A DNA stretch of 11,504 nt from DASZMJ01 sp035551935 (GTDB lineage: Bacteria; Planctomycetota; Planctomycetia; Isosphaerales; Isosphaeraceae), in the NCBI GenBank assembly GCA_035551935.1, contig DASZMJ010000017.1, positions 1 through 11,504 of the forward strand, in the 5' to 3' direction. Position numbers and translations under genes: made by a program. The notes beneath the pieces were generated by a model. That model saw only the letters and a list, made by a program, of their open reading frames with translations, was not told the DNA's origin and searched no databases. Positions 5,846-11,504 of the stretch are shown here, piece after piece; the first letter of the stretch is position 1; every line of letters starts with the position of its first letter.

Positions 5846-6921
5846 CGGGGTGTCTCCTCGCGGACCGAGACCGGCAGGACGACGGGATTCTCGGGGTTAT
5901 TCGGCGACCGAACGATGAGCTTGTGGACACCGGGGACGAATCTCGCATCGTCGCGATGACCGACGGTGAACGTGAACGACCGCCGATCCTCGCCCCGATC
6001 GACTCGCTCCACAACCAGGCCGCTCCCCCCATCCGCCTGTATCCCGAGCCGACGCCCGTCCACGTCTGTTCGGGAAATGATCCGGAAGGATTGGTGATCG
6101 CGAGGCCCGTTGAGGATGATCCTCCGCGGTTCGACCCTGAACGGGAGGAGAACTTGTCCATGAATGTGAACGACTTCCGTGTGTCCAGGGTCCCAAGGGT
6201 CGACGACCTCGGCCGCACCCGTGAAGACTCCTTCCGGCGGCATCCGCGCGAAGGACACCGGGAACCGATACTCCCGTTGAATGGTCCCCGGCGCCACATG
6301 CGGTCGTTCCTTCACGACGGGGGCCCCGAATTCCATGCCCGGGAAGTCGGTCCGGAGGAGCGGCAACCCTGACTGCTCCCGCGGTTCGACCGTGATCACA
6401 ACGACGGTGTGGGGCTCGTCGCGCTCGAAGTCACCGAGGTACGTGAGGTCGCCACCGGCCTGCATGAGATACGGGGGGCGCCTCGCCCCGATCATGCGGA
6501 GATGGAGTTCGATTTCCGGGGTGAGCGGGGAATCCGTCCGAAGCACGATCGTCGCCGACTTCTCTCCGGAAAGGAGGGGGATCGCCTCGACTTCGACGAA
6601 CCCGACGGCCCCGGGCTCGATCGTGCCGGGATTGACCTTTGGGGCGGCGCATCCGCAGCTGCTCGACGCGGAGGCGACCCGGACGGGTTTACCCCCGACG
6701 TTCGCCATCTCGAACCGGCCCACCGCGTAGCGGCCCGACTTCGTTCCCACTGCCCTGTCCATCTGCCACACCACGGAAGGGTTCCTCACGACCAGCCTGC
6801 CGACGGCCTCCGCCCTCATTTCCGCGAAGATGGCGAGACCACTCGACCCGAGCAGGATCGCGGCGGAGCCGAAAACGAAGGGGAGAACGATCGATCTGCC
6901 GAGACTCGCTTTCGTCGTCAT
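5842..6921 (-). CDS. DUF1573 domain protein, membrane-anchored or exported, 359 aa
   Basis: The N-terminal hydrophobic stretch (residues 10-33, after MTTKASLGRS) is a signal peptide or single membrane anchor. A DUF1573 domain occupies about 65-145, with the diagnostic SSSCGC motif (C89, C91), then NPGTIEPGAVGFVEVEA. The family has an immunoglobulin/ASH-like beta-sandwich fold. A second sandwich-like segment fills about 255-355 and ends in RSPNNPENPVVLPVSV, another typical repeat ending. The ATG at 6921 is chosen because GAGGGG (6927-6932 on this strand) lies 5 nt upstream and the hydrophobic segment starts soon after. Longer in-frame starts at 6975 and 7005 would run into the inverted repeat. 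It is the first intact gene of the block; its TGA overlaps the DUF1559 start. The biochemical function is unknown; DUF1573 proteins are common in planctomycete and Bacteroidetes envelopes. Confidence 0.9.
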   Translation of the reverse strand: MTTKASLGRSIVLPFVFGSAAILLGSSGLAIFAEMRAEAVGRLVVRNPSVVWQMDRAVGTKSGRYAVGRFEMANVGGKPVRVASASSSCGCAAPKVNPGTIEPGAVGFVEVEAIPLLSGEKSATIVLRTDSPLTPEIELHLRMIGARRPPYLMQAGGDLTYLGDFERDEPHTVVVITVEPREQSGLPLLRTDFPGMEFGAPVVKERPHVAPGTIQREYRFPVSFARMPPEGVFTGAAEVVDPWDPGHTEVVHIHGQVLLPFRVEPRRIILNGPRDHQSFRIISRTDVDGRRLGIQADGGSGLVVERVDRGEDRRSFTFTVGHRDDARFVPGVHKLIVRSPNNPENPVVLPVSVREETPR

Positions 6922-6926
6922 GGCGG

Positions 6927-6932
6927 CCCCTC
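6927..6932 (-). promoter_or_regulatory. Ribosome binding site deciding the DUF1573 gene start
   Basis: GAGGGG on the minus strand lies 5 nt before the ATG at 6921-6919. The alternative in-frame ATGs at 6975 and 7005 have no comparable site, so the shorter protein is annotated. Confidence 0.5.
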
Positions 6933-6960
6933 GAGAGCTGGTAAGGGACGATAATGCAGA

Positions 6961-7134
6961 TTTCTCCTGTCCCATATCCGTCCCGGTTGATGGATATAAA
7001 AGCATAATCTACAGAGGTTTACGCCGCAAACCGCCCCGAACAGAGACGAGCGAATTCAGAGACCCCGTTTCGTCGTAACCGACGTTGAAATAGCGACTTA
7101 TCCATCAACAAGGACGAATATGGGACAGGAGAAA
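6961..7134. repeat. Long imperfect inverted repeat (36-bp arms) between two DUF1573 genes
   Basis: The arm 6961-6996 (beginning TTTCTCCTGTCCCATAT) is the reverse complement of 7099-7134 at 33 of 36 positions; mismatches are at arm positions 18, 24 and 25. The 102 bp between the arms hold no gene. The outer flanks carry a matching GACGATA at 6947-6953 and 7142-7148, and GATAAT at 6950-6955 and 7135-7140. The structure starts 14 nt past the stop codon of the broken lipoprotein gene and ends 39 nt before the DUF1573 start. It could be a MITE-like non-autonomous element, a large RNA hairpin, or a duplicated regulatory sequence in inverted orientation. Confidence 0.85.
7001..7029 (-). promoter_or_regulatory. 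Candidate promoter for the DUF1573-DUF1559 block
   Basis: On the minus strand TTGCGG (7029-7024) is followed by a 17-bp spacer and TATGCT (7006-7001). This would start transcription near 6994, at the edge of the left arm of the inverted repeat, with a leader of about 73 nt. Matches are three of six and four of six to consensus, so support is modest. Confidence 0.3.
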
Positions 7135-7148
7135 GATAATCGACGATA

Positions 7149-7591
7149 TTAATCGGCCGTAACCTCGACCTCCACGGTCGCTCGGAAGGCCCGCCGGCCA
7201 CGGTCGTCCCATCCTTCGATGCTCACGGACATTCGACCCTGGAAGCCCGGCTCGGAGGCAGGGTCGTACACCATCGCTAGTGTCGCCACGCGTGATGGTT
7301 CCAGAGTAAATTCCGTTGGAAATATGTGAATGCAATCGCAGCTTGTTATAATGCGATTCACATTGACGGCGGTCGTGAGCCCGTTGCGGACTTTCAGCTC
7401 AGATTGAGCGGATTCGCCGGGCCGAAGTCGACCCAACGACACGGAAATTGGGTTGTACCGTCAAGATCGACGGTTGCGCGGAAGTGGGGGGGGGTAGGAT
7501 CTGTCGATTCTGGCGGTGGCACGCACCCAGGAAAAAATAATCCTGGTATTATTATGAAAATCAAATTGTACCGAGCAAACGCGAAAGACAT
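7149..7591 (-). pseudogene. DUF1573-type lipoprotein gene split by a one-base frameshift
   Basis: Two overlapping frames look like one gene. Frame A starts at ATG 7591 (MSFAFARYNLIFIIIPGLFFPGC...), a lipoprotein signal with Cys23 as likely lipidation site, then a Pro-rich spacer, and reads PHFRATVDLDGTTQFP before drifting to a stop at 7394. Frame B, open from just after a stop at 7463-7461 to TAA at 7149, reads VSLGRLRPGESAQSELKVRNG, then the DUF1573 signature SCDC, and ends in RRAFRATVEVEVTAD. Joining A to B needs one extra base between about 7443 and 7460; the whole is 443 bp, one short of 148 codons. The GTG at 7442 could in principle start frame B alone, but that protein would lack any export signal. 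The lipobox (FPGC) is weak. The product would be a small surface lipoprotein paralogous to the downstream DUF1573 protein. A sequencing error is possible. Confidence 0.65.
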
Positions 7592-7690
7592 GGTAGGCCG
7601 CCCTCGCGATCGGAGAGAGCCACGTTAGCACCGGTCTGATTGACTGACTGCACTGTCTGGGAGATTGGATGAATGGGATTAGGGCGGGCT

Positions 7691-7793
7691 TCGGCGCCGA
7701 TGGCTCCTGGCCCCCGGCGCCGATCGCCCGGCCCTCGCAAGCCCTTGGAGGCCCATCCCTTCCGTGGGGCCGATCCGCCGGGCTCGGCGCCGA
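7691..7793. repeat. Three copies of a CGGCGCCGA palindromic motif
   Basis: CGGCGCCGA occurs at 7692-7700, 7715-7723 and 7785-7793; the first and third extend to the full 10-bp palindrome TCGGCGCCGA. They lie in non-coding DNA between two co-directional transcription units. Such a cluster could be a protein-binding array or part of a dispersed repeat, but in GC-rich DNA chance is not excluded. Confidence 0.4.
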
Positions 7794-7932
7794 ACGACCT
7801 CCCCCCGACCGCCGCCCGGATTCCTGATGCCCTTTGGGGTCCCAGGAGACCGAGCGCCAATCCGGCCGGGCGTGAGATCGGCCGTGACTTCGGACCACTG
7901 GTCCCGGAAAGTACAGCGACTGAACCAGGACG

Positions 7933-7962
7933 TATCTACTGTGCAGGGTTCTGGCCTGTCAA
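7933..7962 (-). promoter_or_regulatory. Weak candidate promoter for the lipoprotein gene
   Basis: On the minus strand a perfect TTGACA (7962-7957) is followed by an 18-bp spacer and TAGATA (7938-7933), only three of six matches to a -10 box. The leader to the ATG at 7591 would be about 330 nt and would include the palindrome cluster. Confidence 0.22.
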
Positions 7963-8065
7963 CTCCAAAATCAAAAATTATTGCGGTCTGCTATAATAAA
8001 AATATCGTGGTAACGAAAATTTTTAAATATTTATATATTAAAATAATAAAATATCAATAATTTTA
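7963..8065. other. Extremely AT-rich tract
   Basis: Composition falls abruptly from GC-rich to AT-rich here. Positions 8016-8065 contain a single C (8055) in 50 bases, and a perfect TATAAT occurs at 7992-7997 on the plus strand. The tract is directly downstream of the antiporter coding sequence, overlapping its TAA stop. It may help end transcription, being U-rich in the minus-strand transcript, or mark a melting-prone or inserted segment. Confidence 0.7.
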
Positions 8066-9241
8066 TGGCGTCGGTCCTTCCCCGTCCTCGCGGATGAACC
8101 ACCGGGCGACCAGGACGTCGGTCGAGGCGTGGGCGAGGATCGAGCCGGCGACGACCAGGGCGATCAGGGCGAAGAGGCGCGGCCCGCGGGGGATGCGGGC
8201 GGCGAGGATCAGCAGGCCGAAGAAGACCGAGGCGAAGCCCTTCGGGCCGAACCACGCCGCCGCGAACCACTCGCGGCGGTCGAGCCGGTTGCCCAGCAAG
8301 GCCACCGCCAGGGCCAGCGGCCGGACCGCGACCAGGGCCAGCACGGCGAAGGCGTAGGACCGCCACGAGAGGCCGGCCAGCAGGCCCGGCGTGATCAGCG
8401 AGCCGAAGACGAGCAGGGCCGCCAGCTTGAGCAGCTCGGCCAGCGACTCGCCGAGGTGCACGAAGGCGTCGCGGACCGACGGGCCGACGGTCGCGACGGC
8501 GATCCCGGCGGTGAACGCGGCGAGGAACTCGTTGACATGAAGGAGTCTTGATAGGGACAGGACGAGCAGGCCGATCGCGAAGGCCAGGAGCGGCTCGTAG
8601 GTGCCCACGGCTTTGAAGTGCCGGCTCCGCTCCAGCCGGATCGCCACCCAGGGGACCGCGACCCCCAGCGCGACCCCGCCGGCGACCTCGCCGAGGGTGG
8701 CCAGCGGGTGGAACTGCGACGGGGCGCCGACGAAGACCAGGGTCGCCATCACGATCGGCAGGGCCAGGCCGTCGTTCAGGCCGCTCTCGACGTTCAGGAG
8801 GTGCCGCAGGCGGAGCGGCACCTCGTCGCGGCCGACGATCGCCGCGGCGAAGACCGGGTCGGTCGGGCTCAGGACCGCGCCGACGAGGAACGCCTCGGGC
8901 CAGCCCAGGCCGACGACGTAGCGGCCCAGCAGGGCGTTGCCCAGGAGGGTCAGCGGCAGGCCGATCAGGAGCGCCTGGCCCGGCAGCCGCCAGGCCGCGA
9001 GCAGCTCGCGGGCCCCGGTGCGCATGCCGTCGGTGAACAGGACGCTGAAGAGGGCCAGCTCGGCGAAGGCCGAGACGACCGGGTCGTCCGGCCGGAGCCG
9101 GATCAGGCCCAGGGCCCCCGGCCCGGCGACGAACCCGGCGACCAGGAACAGGACCGCCGTCGACAGGACGCTGCGGTGGGCCAGCTCGGAGACGAGGACC
9201 GCCGCCAGGAGCACGACGGCGAAGGTGAGGAGCGCGACCAT
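8063..9241 (-). CDS. CPA1-family Na+(or K+)/H+ antiporter, 392 aa
   Basis: Integral membrane monovalent-cation/proton antiporter for pH and ion homeostasis. About 12 hydrophobic helices span residues 3-378. Family motifs are in order: SPTDPVF (S125-F131), the ESGLNDG motif (E152-G158) with the N156-D157 pair expected for an electroneutral CPA1 exchanger, VRP with an intramembrane Arg (R307-P308), and WFGPKGFASVFFG (W330-G342). The protein ends shortly after the last helix, so it lacks the long cytosolic regulatory tail of many NhaP or NHE proteins. The start at 9241 leaves MVALLTFAVVLLAAVLVSEL as the first helix; a GAAGG (9245-9249) precedes it by only 3 nt. It lies 20 bp after the beta-helix protein gene, so the two are probably co-transcribed. 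Codons near 8531-8560 are unusually AT-rich. Na+ versus K+ selectivity cannot be read from the sequence. Confidence 0.92.
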   Translation of the reverse strand: MVALLTFAVVLLAAVLVSELAHRSVLSTAVLFLVAGFVAGPGALGLIRLRPDDPVVSAFAELALFSVLFTDGMRTGARELLAAWRLPGQALLIGLPLTLLGNALLGRYVVGLGWPEAFLVGAVLSPTDPVFAAAIVGRDEVPLRLRHLLNVESGLNDGLALPIVMATLVFVGAPSQFHPLATLGEVAGGVALGVAVPWVAIRLERSRHFKAVGTYEPLLAFAIGLLVLSLSRLLHVNEFLAAFTAGIAVATVGPSVRDAFVHLGESLAELLKLAALLVFGSLITPGLLAGLSWRSYAFAVLALVAVRPLALAVALLGNRLDRREWFAAAWFGPKGFASVFFGLLILAARIPRGPRLFALIALVVAGSILAHASTDVLVARWFIREDGEGPTP

Positions 9242-9249
9242 GACCCTTC

Positions 9250-9264
9250 GATCAGATCAGATCA
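9250..9264. repeat. GATCA tandem triplet at the gene junction
   Basis: GATCA is repeated three times (9250-9264). The repeat ends at the TGA stop codon of the beta-helix gene and fills most of the 20-bp gap before the antiporter start. A five-base unit changes reading frame when copy number changes, so slippage here could alter the C-terminus of the upstream protein. Confidence 0.6.
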
Positions 9265-11504
9265 GTTCGACGGCGGCGGGGCCGGGACGCGGTCCAGGTC
9301 GGCGCCGGCGGCCCGGGCGGGGCTGTCGGCGGCGAGCCGGACGTCGGCGCGGGTCAGGGCCCAGGCCGGCCGGGTCGCGTCCCAGGGGCGGAGGAACCTC
9401 AGGTCGCCGTGGATCGGCGCCTCCTCGCGGGGGCCGACGGCGACCTCCCACTGCGGCCGGTCGTAGGCGACCGGCACGGTGCCGAGCTGGGCCGACTGGT
9501 CGCGTCGATAGGTCTCGATCCGGTGATAGGCGACCCCGTGCCCCTCCCAGCGGACCCGGTCGCGGAGCGACTCCAGGGCGTCCTGGCCGTCGATCCGGAC
9601 GAGCGGGTCCCCCCTCGGGGTCGTGGCCAGGACCGAGTCGCGGACGTTGACGTCGGCGACGGGCAGGTCGGGCTCGTTGGGCGTGCTCTCGAGCTGGACG
9701 AGCCCCCCGGCGGCGCGGACGGTCGCCCGCCGCAGGTCGAGCCGCAACGGGGCCGGCCCCACGCCGCGGGCCAGGCCGCGGCCCCGCACGACTGCGCCCC
9801 CGCCGGCCAGCACGGCGTTGCCGACGTCGAGGTCCAGCGGCCTCCCGGCGGCGACCTCGATCAGGTTGCCGCCGGCGCGGAGGAGGCTGTCGGCGATCCG
9901 GACCGAGGCGGCCGGCGGGTCGGGCATCGCGCCGGGCTCGTCGGCCGCGGCGTCGGGCCCCTGGACGGCGACGGCCGCCGCGGGCGAGCCCGACGCGATG
10001 GTCACGGTGCAGGCGACGAGGTCCAGTTCGGCCCCCGCCCGCAGGGCGAAGGCCGCGCGTCGGGCGTCGGCCGGGTCGTCGGCCGCGGGCAGCTCGACGT
10101 CGACCCCCTGGAGCTGCAACGACCCCGAGTGGACGCGGAAGAGGGCCGACCAGCCGCCGAGGGACCTCGGCTCGGCCGGCTCGGGGCGGAAGCGGACCCG
10201 CGGCCGGCCGGCGCCCGGCGCGGCCTCGATCGACCAGCGGCCGGTGCCCCGGACCTCCAGGCTCCCCAGGGCGAGGTCGGCGTCGGCCGCCAGGCGGATG
10301 GTCCCCCCCTTGGACCCGAGCCGCTTCCAGGCCGCCAGGAACTGCGACGCCGTCCGGACCGCCCCCGGCCCGTCGCCGGCCTCGACCGTCGGCCTGGGCC
10401 TCGGCTCGGTCGTAGCGGGCGACGGCTCGGGCGCCGCCTTGGGCTTGGGATTGGTCGCGGCCGGGGTCGCAGGCTCGTCGTCGGCCTTGCGGACCATCGG
10501 CGAGTCGTCGGCGACGGTCGGGTCGGGCATGTCGCGGCCGGGGTCGTCCATCGGCAAGGGGGCCGCGTCCTCGCCGGGGTCCGCCGCCGGCTTGACCGGC
10601 ATCGGCGCGACGTCGACGGCGTCGCGGTCCGGGATCGGGTCGCGGAGCGGCTTGGCCGCGGCGGTCGCGACCGTGGCCGGGGCGGCCGTCGCGGGGCGGG
10701 CTCGGGCCGGCTCGGCGGCGGCCCTGGGCCGATCGGCGGGGCGCGACGGCGAGGCCTCGGGGCCGAGGTCGGCGTCGGGGTCCGCGTCGGCGACGACGGC
10801 GGCCGGGGGCCGGGCCGGGGCGATCGGGCCGGCGGGCCCGACGCGGGCGCCGGGGGCCCGGCCATCGAGGTCGATGGCCGCGAGGCGGAAGGCCGGGCCG
10901 GGGTCGCGGCGGGCCAGCAGCGTGGCCGGGTCGGTCTCGTCCCAGACCTGCCCCTCGCCGGCGATCGAGCCGGTCTCGCGGGCGGCGGCGGCGGCCGGGT
11001 CGTCGGCCCAGGTGGCGAAGTCCCAGATCGGGTCGCGGGGCAGGTCGCGGGCCGGCTGGAGGAAGGTGCCGACCCGAGCGTAGACGTTGCCCCGGCCCGA
11101 CCAGTCGAGGCCGTCGGGGTCGTCGGCGACGACCAGGATCGCGCGGCCGTCGCGGCCGGGGGCGACGACCGAGTCGTCGCACCGCACCACCGGGCCGACC
11201 CCGCCGAACCGGAAGACCGGGCCGTCGCCGGCCAGGATGCTATCATGCGCCAGCCAGAGCCGAGCCGGCGCCGCCGGCCCGCGCCCCTCGGGGTCGTCGA
11301 GCCGGATGGCCGGCTCGGACGCGCCGAAGGTGCAGTCGCGGACGACGACCTCCGCCGGCCCCAAGGCCACGATCCCCGCCTGTCCGGGGCCGAAGAAGCA
11401 GGCCACGACCCGGGTCGTCGCCGGCCATTCCGCCGCGGCCGGCGGAGTCCCCGCCCGCACCTCAACCGCCGTCGATCGGCCGCCGCCCCGACCCGCGCGG
11501 CGGC
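9262..11504 (-). CDS. Large protein with two beta-helix-like domains and a Pro/Ala linker (5' end outside window)
   Basis: The frame stays open to the right edge, so the N-terminus is missing; 746 residues are visible. Counting from the GTG at 11460 as residue 1, residues 1-200 read as the end of a beta-solenoid domain with short strands and Gly/Asp turns (VALGPAEVVVRDCTF). Residues 200-365 (10366-10863) are a Pro/Ala/Asp-rich, probably disordered linker. Residues 366-720 form a second such domain (SKGGTIRLAADADLALGSLEVRGTGRWSIEAA), resembling right-handed parallel beta-helix proteins of the pectate-lyase-like fold. The endings of both domains resemble each other: DSVVAPGRDG with GRGNVYARVGTF in the first, DSVLATTPRGD with GHGVAYHRIETY in the second. 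No catalytic motif is recognised. In planctomycetes such regions can follow a Ser/Thr kinase domain, but no kinase sequence is visible here. It is upstream of, and probably co-transcribed with, the antiporter. Confidence 0.75.
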   Translation of the reverse strand, partial: RRAGRGGGRSTAVEVRAGTPPAAAEWPATTRVVACFFGPGQAGIVALGPAEVVVRDCTFGASEPAIRLDDPEGRGPAAPARLWLAHDSILAGDGPVFRFGGVGPVVRCDDSVVAPGRDGRAILVVADDPDGLDWSGRGNVYARVGTFLQPARDLPRDPIWDFATWADDPAAAAARETGSIAGEGQVWDETDPATLLARRDPGPAFRLAAIDLDGRAPGARVGPAGPIAPARPPAAVVADADPDADLGPEASPSRPADRPRAAAEPARARPATAAPATVATAAAKPLRDPIPDRDAVDVAPMPVKPAADPGEDAAPLPMDDPGRDMPDPTVADDSPMVRKADDEPATPAATNPKPKAAPEPSPATTEPRPRPTVEAGDGPGAVRTASQFLAAWKRLGSKGGTIRLAADADLALGSLEVRGTGRWSIEAAPGAGRPRVRFRPEPAEPRSLGGWSALFRVHSGSLQLQGVDVELPAADDPADARRAAFALRAGAELDLVACTVTIASGSPAAAVAVQGPDAAADEPGAMPDPPAASVRIADSLLRAGGNLIEVAAGRPLDLDVGNAVLAGGGAVVRGRGLARGVGPAPLRLDLRRATVRAAGGLVQLESTPNEPDLPVADVNVRDSVLATTPRGDPLVRIDGQDALESLRDRVRWEGHGVAYHRIETYRRDQSAQLGTVPVAYDRPQWEVAVGPREEAPIHGDLRFLRPWDATRPAWALTRADVRLAADSPARAAGADLDRVPAPPPSN

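Larger units (their letters stand above)
7592..8062. other. Non-coding region between lipoprotein gene and antiporter
   Basis: This 471-bp stretch has no convincing gene: frames that stay open translate to Pro/Arg/Gly-rich low-complexity sequence. It divides into a GC-rich part (about 7680-7900) carrying three copies of a palindromic motif, a transitional part with a candidate minus-strand promoter (7933-7962), and an extremely AT-rich tract reaching the antiporter stop codon. Confidence 0.6.

Noticed and set aside
7443..7460. Programmed -1 ribosomal frameshift
   Set aside because: The direction fits, but the codons here (ACC CAA TTT CCG) do not form an X-XXY-YYZ slippery heptamer, so a mutation or read error is simpler.
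7486..7494. Run of nine G as the cause of the lipoprotein frameshift
   Set aside because: A stop in the required frame at 7463-7461 lies between this run and the DUF1573 segment, so slippage here alone would not join the two parts.
7673..7996. Possible small gene in the 7592-8062 gap
   Set aside because: Pro/Arg-rich translation that runs into the AT tract, no ribosome site and no recognisable family.
9623..11083. Long plus-strand frame opposite the beta-helix gene
   Set aside because: Ser/Arg/Ala low-complexity shadow with no motif or ribosome site.
9257..11182. Long minus-strand Arg/Pro-rich frame in the beta-helix region
   Set aside because: Almost pure Arg/Pro/Gly translation; the alternative frame ending at 9262 has strand-turn periodicity and duplicated segments.
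1..11504. CRISPR arrays, tRNA or rRNA genes, prophage or toxin-antitoxin genes
   Set aside because: No regularly spaced repeats, no tRNA-like cloverleaf with conserved TTC-box, and no matching coding motifs were seen on either strand.

Overview
The window reads as a piece of a high-GC planctomycete chromosome, most likely from the Isosphaeraceae or a close relative. The clade markers are a DUF1559 pseudopilin-like protein with an N-terminal prepilin signal and the H-x9-DG C-terminal motif, DUF1573 proteins with the (S/T)C-x-C signature, and very GC-rich coding sequence. This assignment is inferred from gene content; no RNA gene is present to confirm it.

Layout, left to right. Positions 1-136 are the right end of an IS3-family insertion sequence: the last 31 codons of a DDE transposase, then a 20-bp terminal repeat. 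Positions 137-578 are a leader region with one candidate promoter, and 579-2969 (+) encode a 796-aa MMPL/RND-superfamily transporter. A convergent minus-strand block follows (7591 down to 3090). It holds a frameshifted DUF1573-type lipoprotein gene, a striking 36-bp imperfect inverted repeat, a DUF1573 membrane-anchored protein, a DUF1559 protein, a small exported protein with ten cysteines, and an exported protein with a C-terminal membrane anchor. Two junctions carry ATGA stop/start contacts. Positions 7592-8062 have no gene but hold a palindrome cluster and an extremely AT-rich tract. A second minus-strand pair follows: a large beta-helix-like repeat protein, cut by the right edge of the window (9262-11504), and a CPA1-type Na+/H+ antiporter (8063-9241), 20 bp apart.

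How the genes may work together. DUF1573, DUF1559, the Cys-rich protein and the anchored protein are probably co-transcribed, and all four carry export or membrane signals. They look like an envelope or cell-surface module of unknown function. The antiporter and beta-helix protein form a separate transcription unit. The MMPL transporter stands alone beside the IS end.

The points most worth a second look are the 36-bp inverted repeat between the two DUF1573 genes, the broken lipoprotein gene, the ten-cysteine exported protein within the DUF1573/DUF1559 module, the duplicated beta-helix domain, and a 50-bp stretch with a single C that abuts the antiporter stop codon. No tRNA, rRNA, CRISPR array, or defence or phage gene was seen.
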